22,253 nucleotides of DNA from an uncultured Actinomycetes bacterium. Its GTDB lineage: Bacteria > Actinomycetota > Thermoleophilia > Solirubrobacterales > Solirubrobacteraceae. The notes below the pieces were generated by a model. It made no database searches. It was not told where the DNA came from and saw nothing but the letters and a program-made list of their open reading frames with translations. The stretch is taken from positions 1-22,253 of the forward strand of contig CALAQT010000586.1 in the NCBI GenBank assembly GCA_937888775.1, given 5' to 3'. Shown here one piece after another: positions 1-7,468 of the stretch. The position numbers were made by a program, and so were the translations under genes. The stretch's first letter is position 1, and every line of letters starts with the position of its first letter.

Positions 1-1359
1 GCCCGGACGCCCGCGCGGCGCGTCGACGTGGTCGTGGTCGGAGCCGGCCTGGCCGGCCTGAGCGCGGCCAGCGACCTGGTCTCGGCCGGTCACTCGGTGG
101 TCGTGCTCGAGGCGCGCGATCGCGTCGGTGGCCGCACGCTGAACCATGCGCTTGGCGGCGGCGAGGTGGTGCGAGGTCGGCGGGGAATGGGTCGGACCCG
201 GGCAGGACCGGATCTTGGCCCGCGCCCGCTCGCTGGGCATCAAGACCTTCAAGACCTACACCAAGGGCGATCAGATCTTCGATTACCTCGGCCGGCAGAC
301 CCATTTCACCGGACTGATCCCGCCGCTGCCCCAGCCCGACGCGGACGACTTCAACCAGTTGCTGGGCACGATCATCAAGCTCGAGAAGACGGTGCCGCTC
401 GACCGGCCGTGGACCGCGCCGGGCGGCGCTACGCTCGACGCCCAGACGCTGGACACGTTTAAGCTCGCCAACTCCACGACCGCGGGCGCGCGATTCCTGC
501 TTGACCTGGCCACCAAGGCCGTATTCGCCGCCGAGCCCCGGGACCTGTCGCTGCTGCACGCAATGTTCTATCTGCAGTCCGGTGGCGGGATCCTCAACCT
601 CACCAGCACCGCCGGCGGCGCCCAGGACTCCCGTTTCGTGGGGGGATCCCAACTTGTGTCGATCCGGATGGCCAAGCGCCTCGGCGCTCGCGTGATACTG
701 AACGCGCCGGTCCGGCGGATCGCCCAGTCGCGCGGCGGCGTGGTGGTGAGCAGTGACCGGGGCAGCTGGCAGGCCCAGCTGGTAATCGTGGCGGTCGCCC
801 CGGCGCTGGCCGGCGGATCGACTACGAGCCGCTGCTGCCGGCCTTGCGCGATGGTCTGACCCAGCGCGTTCCGCAGGGCTCGGTGATCAAGTTCGAGGCG
901 GTGTACGACAAGCCGTTCTGGCGCTCGGCGGGTCTCAGCGGCTACAGAAACAGCGACCGGCCGCCGGTCCACTTCACCTACGACAACTCGCCGCCCAGCG
1001 GCAGGCCGGGGGTTCTGCTCGGATTCGTGGCGGGCGCGGACGCGCGCCGGCTCGGCTCGCTGGGAGCGGGCGCCCGGCGCGGAGCGGTGCTCGGCTCCTT
1101 TGCGCGTCTGTTCGGCGCCCAGGCGGGCCGGCCCCGGACGCTGATCGAGCACAACTGGTCAGAGGAGGAGTGGACGCGGGGCTGCTACGTCGGCTACATG
1201 CCGCCCGGAGTCTGGAGCGACTTCGGCGCGGCCCTCCGAGCCCCCGTGGGCCGGGTCCACTGGGCCGGAACCGAGACGTCGGAGATCTTCAACGGCTATA
1301 TGGACGGCGCCGTGCGCTCGGGCGAGCGCGCCGCCACCGAAGTGGCCCGCGAGATTTAG
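1..1359 (+). pseudogene. Flavin monoamine oxidase family protein, 5'-partial, two frameshifts
   Basis: This is an FAD-dependent amine oxidase-like protein whose substrate cannot be told. The N-terminal dinucleotide-binding motif GAGLAGL, followed by [14 protein letters not shown], is in frame 1. The middle of the protein (from [11 protein letters not shown], near position 173) is in frame 2. The C-terminal part (from RIDYEPLLPALRDGL, near 815) returns to frame 1 and ends with the FAD-contacting motif VHWAGTETSEIFNGYMDGA and a TAG stop at 1357. The two breaks look like one extra base near 172 and one missing base near 811-815, so the ends are in the same frame. No start is convincing inside the window; reading is open to the left edge, so the true start probably lies upstream. 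It may be a young pseudogene or an intact gene with two sequence errors. Family assignment is firm, gene status is not. Confidence 0.75.
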
Positions 1360-1367
1360 GTCCTCGG

Positions 1368-1382
1368 GCCCTCAGCGAGGGC
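1368..1382. terminator. Candidate bidirectional terminator hairpin
   Basis: A perfect 6-bp stem GCCCTC / GAGGGC with an AGC loop lies exactly in the 24-base gap between two converging genes (stops at 1359 and 1384). There is no T tract on either side, so this rests on position and symmetry only. Confidence 0.4.
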
Positions 1383-1383
1383 A

Positions 1384-2157
1384 CTACAGCTCCTGGATGT
1401 GATCGGCCTCACGCGGGCCCGGGAACGGGCGCGTAAGGCAGTATTCCTCCAGCGTGGCCTCCGGAACGCCCTCGATCCCCGGGGTGTCCGAGGCCTCTCC
1501 GCGGGTGTGCGGGTCGTCGGCGAAACCGCCCACCTCGACCGAATGCTGTGGCGTGCGGTAGCCGGAGATCCCGATCAGGTGCAGCGCCAGTGCCTTGCCG
1601 AGGAGGTCCAGGCGCGCGGCGATGACCGGTTCTTCGTTGACGGTGTAGTTGGTACCGGGCGCCAGGAACAGCCCGTACTCGCCGCCGTGAGCTACGAATG
1701 GCGTGCTGGCGCAGCCGCCCGGCGACGGGGCGACGCCGCCGGATGCGTTGGCCTGGGCCGCGGCCGCGCGCTGGGCCAGCACCGCGGCCTCATGCGACAG
1801 CGTGCGCCGCAGCGCGGTCAGCTCAGTCGTCTTGCGGTCACGCGCGTGCTCGTAGACGAGCTCACGCCCGACGATTGACAGTCGCAGGTTGGCGACCTGA
1901 TCGCGCTCCACCAGCACGGCGGCCGTCGCTCGCCGGCGCCGGACGTCGATCGCGGCCAGGCGGGTGGCCTGCATGGTCACCGCCGCGCGGGCCAGATCGA
2001 CCTGGCGGATGACGGTGGCGTTCTGGTGCTCGATCGCCTTGAGGTTGCCCAGCTGGTTGAGCAGGTGGTCGGGGCGGTCACGCCTGCGCCAACTGTGTTC
2101 TGCAGCGCTACGCGACCAGGCGGCGAAACTACCAACCAGACTCCGGCGCGCAGGCAT
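1384..2157 (-). CDS. Coiled-coil protein with C-terminal M15-type (D-Ala-D-Ala carboxypeptidase-like) domain
   Basis: The C-terminal third has the zinc-site pattern of peptidase M15 / Hedgehog-fold cell-wall enzymes: SGYRTPQH, then GGFADDPHTRGEASD (SxHxxGxAxD-like, His and Asp ligands), and a last His in ADHIQEL close to the C-terminus. These would give the usual His-Asp-His zinc site, so the protein may cut peptidoglycan peptides. About 100 residues before it are rich in A, R, L and E and look like a coiled coil. The start is uncertain. The ATG at 2157 is used here; a TTG at 2202 would add 15 residues. Neither gives a clear signal peptide or a good ribosome binding site, which is odd for a cell-wall enzyme, so the N-terminus may be altered. 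It is the last gene of the leftward ccm-secG set. Confidence 0.6.
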   Translation of the reverse strand: MPARRSLVGSFAAWSRSAAEHSWRRRDRPDHLLNQLGNLKAIEHQNATVIRQVDLARAAVTMQATRLAAIDVRRRRATAAVLVERDQVANLRLSIVGRELVYEHARDRKTTELTALRRTLSHEAAVLAQRAAAAQANASGGVAPSPGGCASTPFVAHGGEYGLFLAPGTNYTVNEEPVIAARLDLLGKALALHLIGISGYRTPQHSVEVGGFADDPHTRGEASDTPGIEGVPEATLEEYCLTRPFPGPREADHIQEL

Positions 2158-2211
2158 CAGAGGGATGTCTGCAGCGGAACTTGCAGGCGCGCAGCGGCGC
2201 AACCGGCGCCG

Positions 2212-3750
2212 TCAGCGACCGGGCAGGTGGTAGATGTCGAGCACCCCGGTGCTCGACTGGTCCATATAGCTCCCGGTCGGCAGGATGATCCGGCCACCGA
2301 CGACGATCGGGCTGTTCCAGTGGCCGGTCTGGGACGGAAGCGACTTCAGCAGCACTCCGCTGGTCGGCTGCCTGATCGTCATCAGGGCGTCGCTCTGGTC
2401 ATAGACGTAGAGCAGACCGCCGGCGACGACCGGACTGGTGCCCGAGGCCCCGTTCTGCCAGGCGACGCGCAGGCGCGGCTGGCGGGCGCCCACCAACACG
2501 TAGGCCGCCGTACCCGAGCCGTCGGCGACGAACACATACGTGCGCCCGCCGCTGGTCCAGACCGCCGGGGCGCTGAACACCTGAGCGGAGCCGGGACTGG
2601 AGACCTCCTGGAGCTCGCCGCCGAGCCGGGCGCTGGCGCCGCCTCGGGTCCCGTCGAGCCGATCGAGGTCGAGCAGATGCAGCTTGCCGTCCTTGCCGCC
2701 CTGAACCGCCAGGTGCAGGCCGTCGAACGCGGGCAGCAACGCCGGTGCGGTGCTGCCGACGTCGGTGTCGGTCGCGTCCAGCTGGGCCTGGTTGGGCGGC
2801 GTCCAGTTGTGCAGCAGCCGGCTCGCGTCGGGGGTCAGCTCGAGCACGCTGTCGCCCCAGCTGGTTGACCCGTTGAAGGGCCCGTTGCCGGTCGCCACCA
2901 GAATGCGCCCGCTCCGTGGCTCGATCACGGCTCCCTCCCGCGCCCAGATCGCGTTATCCCCGTGCGTGTTGGTGACCGAACAGGAGGCCGCGTCGATCAG
3001 CCGGTGGCGGTTTGAGCATTCGCTGTTCCACACGTGGGCGATCCGCCCGCTGGCGCGGTCGATCATCACCACGTGACCGTCGTAGGGCGGGGCGTCGCCG
3101 TAGTAGCCGCCGGTGGTGATCACGACCCACGGCCCGGAGACGTTCAGCGCCGAGGCGAGCTTCTCGTGCTTGGGGTCGTAGGTCACTCTGCGTGACCAGA
3201 CCTGATGGCCGGTGGCCAGCGAGAGCCTGTGGATGTAACCGTCGGGGCTGGCGGCATAGATATAGCGGCGGTCAGGATCGGCGGTCGGGCTGGCGGTGGT
3301 GACCTGGGGGCTGCCCTGGTAGCGGCGGATGCCCGCGGGCACGTACTCCCACAGCTTGGCGCCGGTGCCCGCGTCGAGCGCGATCGTCTTGCCGTAGGTG
3401 GTGGTGACCACGATCACGTCGCGCCGGTTGCCCCTGACGTCGATCGCGTGCAATTCGATCGCCGCGGCGTCGACGGTCCCGTCGAGGTCGACCTTGCGCA
3501 GCTTCAGGTCGCTCAGGTTGCGAGCGGTGATCCCGCTGTCGGCCGGACCGACGCCGCTGCGCGCCGGGTCATAGTCAAACGTCGGCCAATCTCCCGCCGC
3601 CGTGACCCGGGCCGAGGCGCTCGACGCGCCGGCGCCGCTCGCGCTCGATGGGGCGGCGCTGGAGTGAGCGCCGCAGGCGACCAGCAGCACGCTCAGCGCG
3701 GCCAGGCCGGCGACGGAGAGACTTCTTATCAGGCTCGCAACGGGGCCCAT
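2212..3750 (-). CDS. PQQ-binding-like beta-propeller lipoprotein
   Basis: The N-terminus is a lipoprotein signal: a hydrophobic stretch ending in the lipobox LVAC, with Cys at residue 26 when the ATG at 3750 is used (a TTG one codon upstream is possible). A Ser/Ala-rich linker follows. The rest (about residues 55-512) is a WD-like/PQQ beta-propeller with repeated blades, for example GKTIALDAGTGAKLWEY and HRLSLATGHQVWSRR. The protein should sit on the outside of the membrane. Such propellers are either quinoprotein dehydrogenases or non-catalytic scaffolds (BamB-like); I cannot see which. It lies about 30 bases after secG and downstream of the cytochrome c maturation genes, so a redox role is possible but inferred. 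Confidence 0.8.
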   Translation of the reverse strand: MGPVASLIRSLSVAGLAALSVLLVACGAHSSAAPSSASGAGASSASARVTAAGDWPTFDYDPARSGVGPADSGITARNLSDLKLRKVDLDGTVDAAAIELHAIDVRGNRRDVIVVTTTYGKTIALDAGTGAKLWEYVPAGIRRYQGSPQVTTASPTADPDRRYIYAASPDGYIHRLSLATGHQVWSRRVTYDPKHEKLASALNVSGPWVVITTGGYYGDAPPYDGHVVMIDRASGRIAHVWNSECSNRHRLIDAASCSVTNTHGDNAIWAREGAVIEPRSGRILVATGNGPFNGSTSWGDSVLELTPDASRLLHNWTPPNQAQLDATDTDVGSTAPALLPAFDGLHLAVQGGKDGKLHLLDLDRLDGTRGGASARLGGELQEVSSPGSAQVFSAPAVWTSGGRTYVFVADGSGTAAYVLVGARQPRLRVAWQNGASGTSPVVAGGLLYVYDQSDALMTIRQPTSGVLLKSLPSQTGHWNSPIVVGGRIILPTGSYMDQSSTGVLDIYHLPGR

Positions 3751-3783
3751 CAAGGACTCATGGCGAATCGGTGGGTCCGCTGA

Positions 3784-4011
3784 TCAGGAGATCTTGATCA
3801 ACACGATCGTGTTGAGTACGAACAGCACGCCGAACACGACCGTCCACCGGTTGAGGTTGCGCTCCACCAGCGAGCCGCCGCCTAGCGGGCCGGCGCCCGT
3901 ACCGACGCCGAAGGCTCCAGACAGACCGGAGTCCTTTCCCGAATGCATCAGGATCAGGAAGATCAGCACGATGCAGAGAAACACCTGGACGATGTCGAGG
4001 ATCGTTGTCAC
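3784..4011 (-). CDS. secG: Preprotein translocase subunit SecG
   Basis: This 75-residue protein has the SecG layout: an N-terminal membrane helix (residues about 4-24, ILDIVQVFLCIVLIFLILM), the conserved loop HSGKDSGLSGAFG with a Gly-rich tail, and a second helix near the C-terminus (VVFGVLFVLNTIVLI). SecG assists SecYE in protein export through the cytoplasmic membrane. The gene starts with ATG 15 bases after the end of the CcmI-like gene and is followed about 30 bases later by an exported lipoprotein gene. Length and sequence are normal for the family. Confidence 0.93.
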   Translation of the reverse strand: MTTILDIVQVFLCIVLIFLILMHSGKDSGLSGAFGVGTGAGPLGGGSLVERNLNRWTVVFGVLFVLNTIVLIKIS

Positions 4012-4026
4012 GCCCGCCGATGGTAG

Positions 4027-4308
4027 CTAGTGGTCGCCGACGCGGTCCAGCGCGCGCAGGATCTCGATCGCCTCCGCCCGCAGCGTCTGGTCGATCGCCC
4101 GGTAATCCTCCTCGGAGAGCTTGCCGGTCCGGTGGTCGAGCTCGACGTCGCGGATCTCCCGATACTTCGCCTCCCGGGCGGCCTCCAGCTCCGCCCGGTC
4201 GTTGGCGGCGGCGCTGCCAGGGTCCTCGCCCGAGCGCACCCGCCACATCGGCGACAAGACCACCGCCACGACGAGCGTCAGCACCACCAGCACGATCAGG
4301 AACTGCAC
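4027..4308 (-). CDS. Short CcmI-like / cytochrome c maturation associated membrane protein
   Basis: This 93-residue protein has one N-terminal membrane helix (FLIVLVVLTLVVAVVLSPM), then a charged helical segment with EAKYREIRDVELDHRTGKLSEEDYRA, which resembles the segment after the first membrane helix of CcmI (ELE/ELDYRTGKLSEEDY pattern). It lacks the long TPR part of proteobacterial CcmI. In System I cytochrome c maturation, CcmI handles apocytochrome delivery to the CcmF/H heme lyase. The gene lies 6 bases after ccmF, which supports a Ccm role. The function of the short form is inferred. Confidence 0.65.
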   Translation of the reverse strand: MQFLIVLVVLTLVVAVVLSPMWRVRSGEDPGSAAANDRAELEAAREAKYREIRDVELDHRTGKLSEEDYRAIDQTLRAEAIEILRALDRVGDH

Positions 4309-4314
4309 GATTGA

Positions 4315-6525
4315 TCAGGCGAGCTCGCGAGCCAGGCGTGCCGCATACGCCGCCCTAGCCCTCCGGCGCGCCAGGGCCGGGGCCGGCCACATCGAGATCA
4401 GGCCGCCGAACGCGATGATCCCGGCGCCGAGCCACAGCCACGTGACGAGCGGCGAGACGATCAGCAGGAAGTTGATCGGCCACGGATGGGTCACGAACCG
4501 CTGGGCGATCTCGCTGATCGCCTGGTCGCGCTTCTGCCACAGCGGAGCGAGCGCCGCGTTGGCCTCGCCGGCCGGGATCTTCTCGGCGGCCATCCTCGTC
4601 ATCGCCGATCCCAGCGCGGCAGCGAATACCTTGTCGCCCTGTTTGATCATCGGCTGCAGCGGGGTCAGATCGGGATTGATCACCGTCCAGATGTCCTTGG
4701 TTATCCCGGCCCGCAGACCGACCTGACTGTCGGCCTCCCCGTTGAAGAAGCGCCCGATCACCCCCTGCGTCGGATCCTGGGAGGGGTAGAACCCGCGCGT
4801 GGTGTGAAGGGTCACAACGTGCCCGGCGCCCTTGGAGACGCTGAGTATGGCGCCGAAGGAGATCTTCGCCGCCGTTGTCGACACCGTCGGGCGGACGTAC
4901 TTGATCTGATAGCCGTCGACGCTCACGCTCTGACCCGGCGAGATGATCACGTCGCGCGAATGCTGGAACGAGGACGAAGCCGCGACGCCGACCAGCAGCA
5001 CAGCCAATCCGAAGTGTGCCGTGTAACCGCCGTAGCGCCGCCGGTTGCGGCGGACCAACTGCACGAGCGCGACCGGATAGGAGTCCCGCGTCATCGCGCG
5101 ACGAGCACTGACGCCGCGCCAGAACTCCTGAACGACGGTCGTGGCGAGTAAGGCCCCGAGCACGAACATCGCCAGCGCGAACGGACGCTGGCTTACGCCG
5201 CCCGCGGCGAGCAGCGCGACCAGGGTGAGGAGGGCGACGGTGACCGGGAGAATGAAGTTGCCGCGCAGGTTGGCCACCGTGACCCGTCGCCAGGCGATGA
5301 TCGGCCCGACACCGGCCAGGGCCACCAGCACGAGCGAGAGCGGAACGATGAACGGACGGAAGGCCGGTGGCCCGACCGAGATCTTGGTCCCGGTCAGCGC
5401 CTCTGAGATCAGCGGGAAGAACGTGACCCAGAAGATCACGAACACCATCGCCACCAGCACCAGATTCTGAAACAGGAACACCGCCTCGCGGGATAGCAGC
5501 GAGTCCAACCGCGCCTCGGAGCGCAGGTGATCACGGCGCCAGATGACCAGGCCAACCGAACTGCCGACCATAACCGCCAGCAACAGCACGAACGGAACGC
5601 CCAACGTCGAGGCGCCGAACGCGTGGATCGAGTCCAGGATGCCCGAGCGCACCAGGAAGGTGCCCAGGATCGCCAGCGTGCCGCTGGCCAGGATCAGCGA
5701 CGCGTTCCAGATCTTCAGCATCCCGCGCTTCTCCTGGATCATGATCGAGTGGATGAACGCCGTCAGGCACAGCCACGGCATCAGGGCCGCGTTCTCAACC
5801 GGATCCCAGGCCCAGTACCCACCCCACCCGAGCTCGGTGTAGGACCAGCGCGCGCCAAGCAGGATTCCGATCCCCAAGAACAGCCAGGCGGCCAAGGCGA
5901 AACGTCGCGTCAGGGCGATCCACTCCGAGCCGAGCTTGCCGGTAACCAGCGCCCCGATCGCGAACGCGAACGGGATCGTGAGCAGCGTGTAGCCCGAGTA
6001 GAGCATCGGCGGGTGGATCATCATGCTCGGGTGCAGGAGCAGCGGATCCAAGCCGGCGCCCTCGGTGGGCGGGTTGGCAGTGGTGGCGAACGGATTGGCG
6101 AAGAACGCCGCCAGCGAGACGAAGAACGCACCGAACCCCAGCAGCACGGCGGTCGCATACGGGGCGATCTCACGCAGCTTGCGCCGGGTCAAGAACAAGA
6201 TCAGGCTCGACCAGAGCGACAGCAGGAACACCCACAGCAGCAAGGAGCCCTCCTGCGAGGACCACGCAGCGGCCAACCGATAGAAGGTCGGCGTCGTGGT
6301 CGAGGAGTGCTCGGCCACGACATTGAAGGAGAAGTCCGAGCGCAGGAACGCCGCCTCCAGGATCACGAACGCCATCACCATCATCCCGGCGAGCGCGTAC
6401 ACCGCTCTGCGGCCGGAGTCCACCCACTCTCGTCTGGCGGTGCGTGCGCCGTAGACCGAGGCGCAGATCCCGTACAGCGACACGACCAGGCCCAAGTACA
6501 GCAGCGACCGACCGACTACCGCCAT
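4315..6525 (-). CDS. ccmF: Cytochrome c-type biogenesis heme lyase CcmF
   Basis: CcmF is the membrane core of the System I heme lyase, which attaches heme from CcmE to apocytochrome c outside the membrane. This 736-residue protein has many membrane helices. It carries the WWD heme-binding motif at residues about 233-250 (GWGGYWAWDPVENAALMP) and a conserved outside-facing His segment at about 165-175 (HPSMMIHPPML). A large extracytoplasmic domain lies between about 510 and 685, and a final helix follows. The start is ATG at 6525, 16 bases after the ccmE stop. The gene is intact and slightly long for the family. Confidence 0.95.
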   Translation of the reverse strand: MAVVGRSLLYLGLVVSLYGICASVYGARTARREWVDSGRRAVYALAGMMVMAFVILEAAFLRSDFSFNVVAEHSSTTTPTFYRLAAAWSSQEGSLLLWVFLLSLWSSLILFLTRRKLREIAPYATAVLLGFGAFFVSLAAFFANPFATTANPPTEGAGLDPLLLHPSMMIHPPMLYSGYTLLTIPFAFAIGALVTGKLGSEWIALTRRFALAAWLFLGIGILLGARWSYTELGWGGYWAWDPVENAALMPWLCLTAFIHSIMIQEKRGMLKIWNASLILASGTLAILGTFLVRSGILDSIHAFGASTLGVPFVLLLAVMVGSSVGLVIWRRDHLRSEARLDSLLSREAVFLFQNLVLVAMVFVIFWVTFFPLISEALTGTKISVGPPAFRPFIVPLSLVLVALAGVGPIIAWRRVTVANLRGNFILPVTVALLTLVALLAAGGVSQRPFALAMFVLGALLATTVVQEFWRGVSARRAMTRDSYPVALVQLVRRNRRRYGGYTAHFGLAVLLVGVAASSSFQHSRDVIISPGQSVSVDGYQIKYVRPTVSTTAAKISFGAILSVSKGAGHVVTLHTTRGFYPSQDPTQGVIGRFFNGEADSQVGLRAGITKDIWTVINPDLTPLQPMIKQGDKVFAAALGSAMTRMAAEKIPAGEANAALAPLWQKRDQAISEIAQRFVTHPWPINFLLIVSPLVTWLWLGAGIIAFGGLISMWPAPALARRRARAAYAARLARELA

Positions 6526-6541
6526 CAGTTACGCGGGCCCA

Positions 6542-6979
6542 TCAGTAGGAGGTGGCGGTCGAGGCCGAGGAGTAGGAGCCCGAGGCGGCCTGATACTTGG
6601 ACGGGCATTTGGTGGTCAGCGAATTCTGCTCGCCGACGAAGCCGGGGCCGGACCCGCTTTCGTGGACGGTGACGAGCACTCCGCGCCCCGGCATGAAGGG
6701 GTCGGGCACGATCCCGCTGTAGGTGACCGGAACCGAGACCCTCAGCTTCGGATCGCGCACGCGGAACAGCAGATCCTCGCCCACGTGCCTGACCGATCCG
6801 TCGAGGACGGTGCCGGCCAGGATGTAGGACTGCCCGGGCTTGGCGTCCTTGAGCAACTGCGACGCAGTCAGCTCGTCGCGACCGGCGCTGAAGCTCACGT
6901 AGATCAGCGATGACGCGAGCAGCAGCGCGACTGTGAGGGCGATCGTGAGGCGGATTGCACGCTTGCGGCCGGGATCCAT
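6542..6979 (-). CDS. ccmE: Heme chaperone CcmE, Cys-type (CxxxY)
   Basis: CcmE carries heme covalently from CcmC to CcmF. This 145-residue protein has an N-terminal membrane helix (about residues 10-30), an OB-fold domain (SYILAGTVLDGSVRH, DLLFRVRD, VPVTYSGIVPDPF) and a Ser-rich tail. At the heme attachment site, where the proteobacterial type has HxxxY, it has C125-P-S-K-Y129. The CxxxY variant is known from archaea, Desulfovibrio and some Gram-positives. The ATG at 6979 gives a good N-terminus (MDPGRKRAIR, then the helix). It is the first gene of the leftward set, so the promoter should lie in 6980-7105. Confidence 0.93.
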   Translation of the reverse strand: MDPGRKRAIRLTIALTVALLLASSLIYVSFSAGRDELTASQLLKDAKPGQSYILAGTVLDGSVRHVGEDLLFRVRDPKLRVSVPVTYSGIVPDPFMPGRGVLVTVHESGSGPGFVGEQNSLTTKCPSKYQAASGSYSSASTATSY

Positions 6980-6985
6980 TCGCGT

Positions 6986-6998
6986 TGGGATTGTCCCA
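6986..6998. promoter_or_regulatory. Small inverted repeat upstream of ccmE
   Basis: TGGGA-TTG-TCCCA is a perfect 5-3-5 inverted repeat starting 7 bases upstream of the ccmE start, in the 126-base gap shared with the rightward zinc-ribbon gene. It may be an operator, or chance. The rest of the gap is more AT-rich than its surroundings, but I see no clear -35/-10 pair. Confidence 0.25.
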
Positions 6999-7105
6999 CA
7001 AGGGCTCGCGGCACCACGCCGCCAGATTTCTTATTAACGTCGTGTTAGCGCAAGGGAAAAAGCCGCAATCGGCGAAACCAATCGGGGTTGGAATCGTTAG
7101 AGGTC

Positions 7106-7384
7106 ATGAACGTGTTGGCCAGATCAAGATCAGCCACCGGCAAGATCCGCCGCCGCCGTGACGCGCGCCAGCCGCCCGCCGGGAGCTCGGAGGCGGCTCA
7201 GAGGCCTGCGTCGGCGTGCCCCGACACGGCGGCGCCGTCGCAGAACCCGCCGTCCCGCCGCCGGCGTGAGGCAGGACCACCACCCGATCTGGCGCTCTAC
7301 AGCTGCCGCTGCGGGTTCGTCTTCGAGGCCTCGGTCTCGACCTCGGTCGGCTGTCCGCACTGCGGAAGCACGCAGGCCTGGTAG
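7106..7384 (+). CDS. Small protein with C-terminal zinc ribbon
   Basis: The last 25 or so residues form a compact CxC ... CPHC zinc ribbon (YSCRCGFVFEASVSTSVGCP, then HCGSTQAW), similar to FmdB-type small regulatory proteins and to short actinobacterial zinc-ribbon proteins. The first 65 residues are Arg/Pro/Ala-rich low complexity. The ATG at 7106 is preceded closely by AGAGG and gives 92 residues. A TTG at 7088 is possible, and the true protein may start later. It stands alone between the leftward ccm genes and the rightward copper protein. Its function is unknown. Confidence 0.6.
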   Translation: MNVLARSRSATGKIRRRRDARQPPAGSSEAAQRPASACPDTAAPSQNPPSRRRREAGPPPDLALYSCRCGFVFEASVSTSVGCPHCGSTQAW

Positions 7385-7468
7385 CTTGCCAGGGCTCGCG
7401 GGCCCCTAGCGCACCCGCCGCAGCAACCTGCTTGAATCCCTCGCCGGGTGGATTCCCCGGGAGGAGAT

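Noticed and set aside
5527..6672. A 381-residue plus-strand frame across ccmF and ccmE
   Set aside because: It is composed of Arg/Gln/Glu-rich low complexity, the mirror of membrane helices in ccmF.
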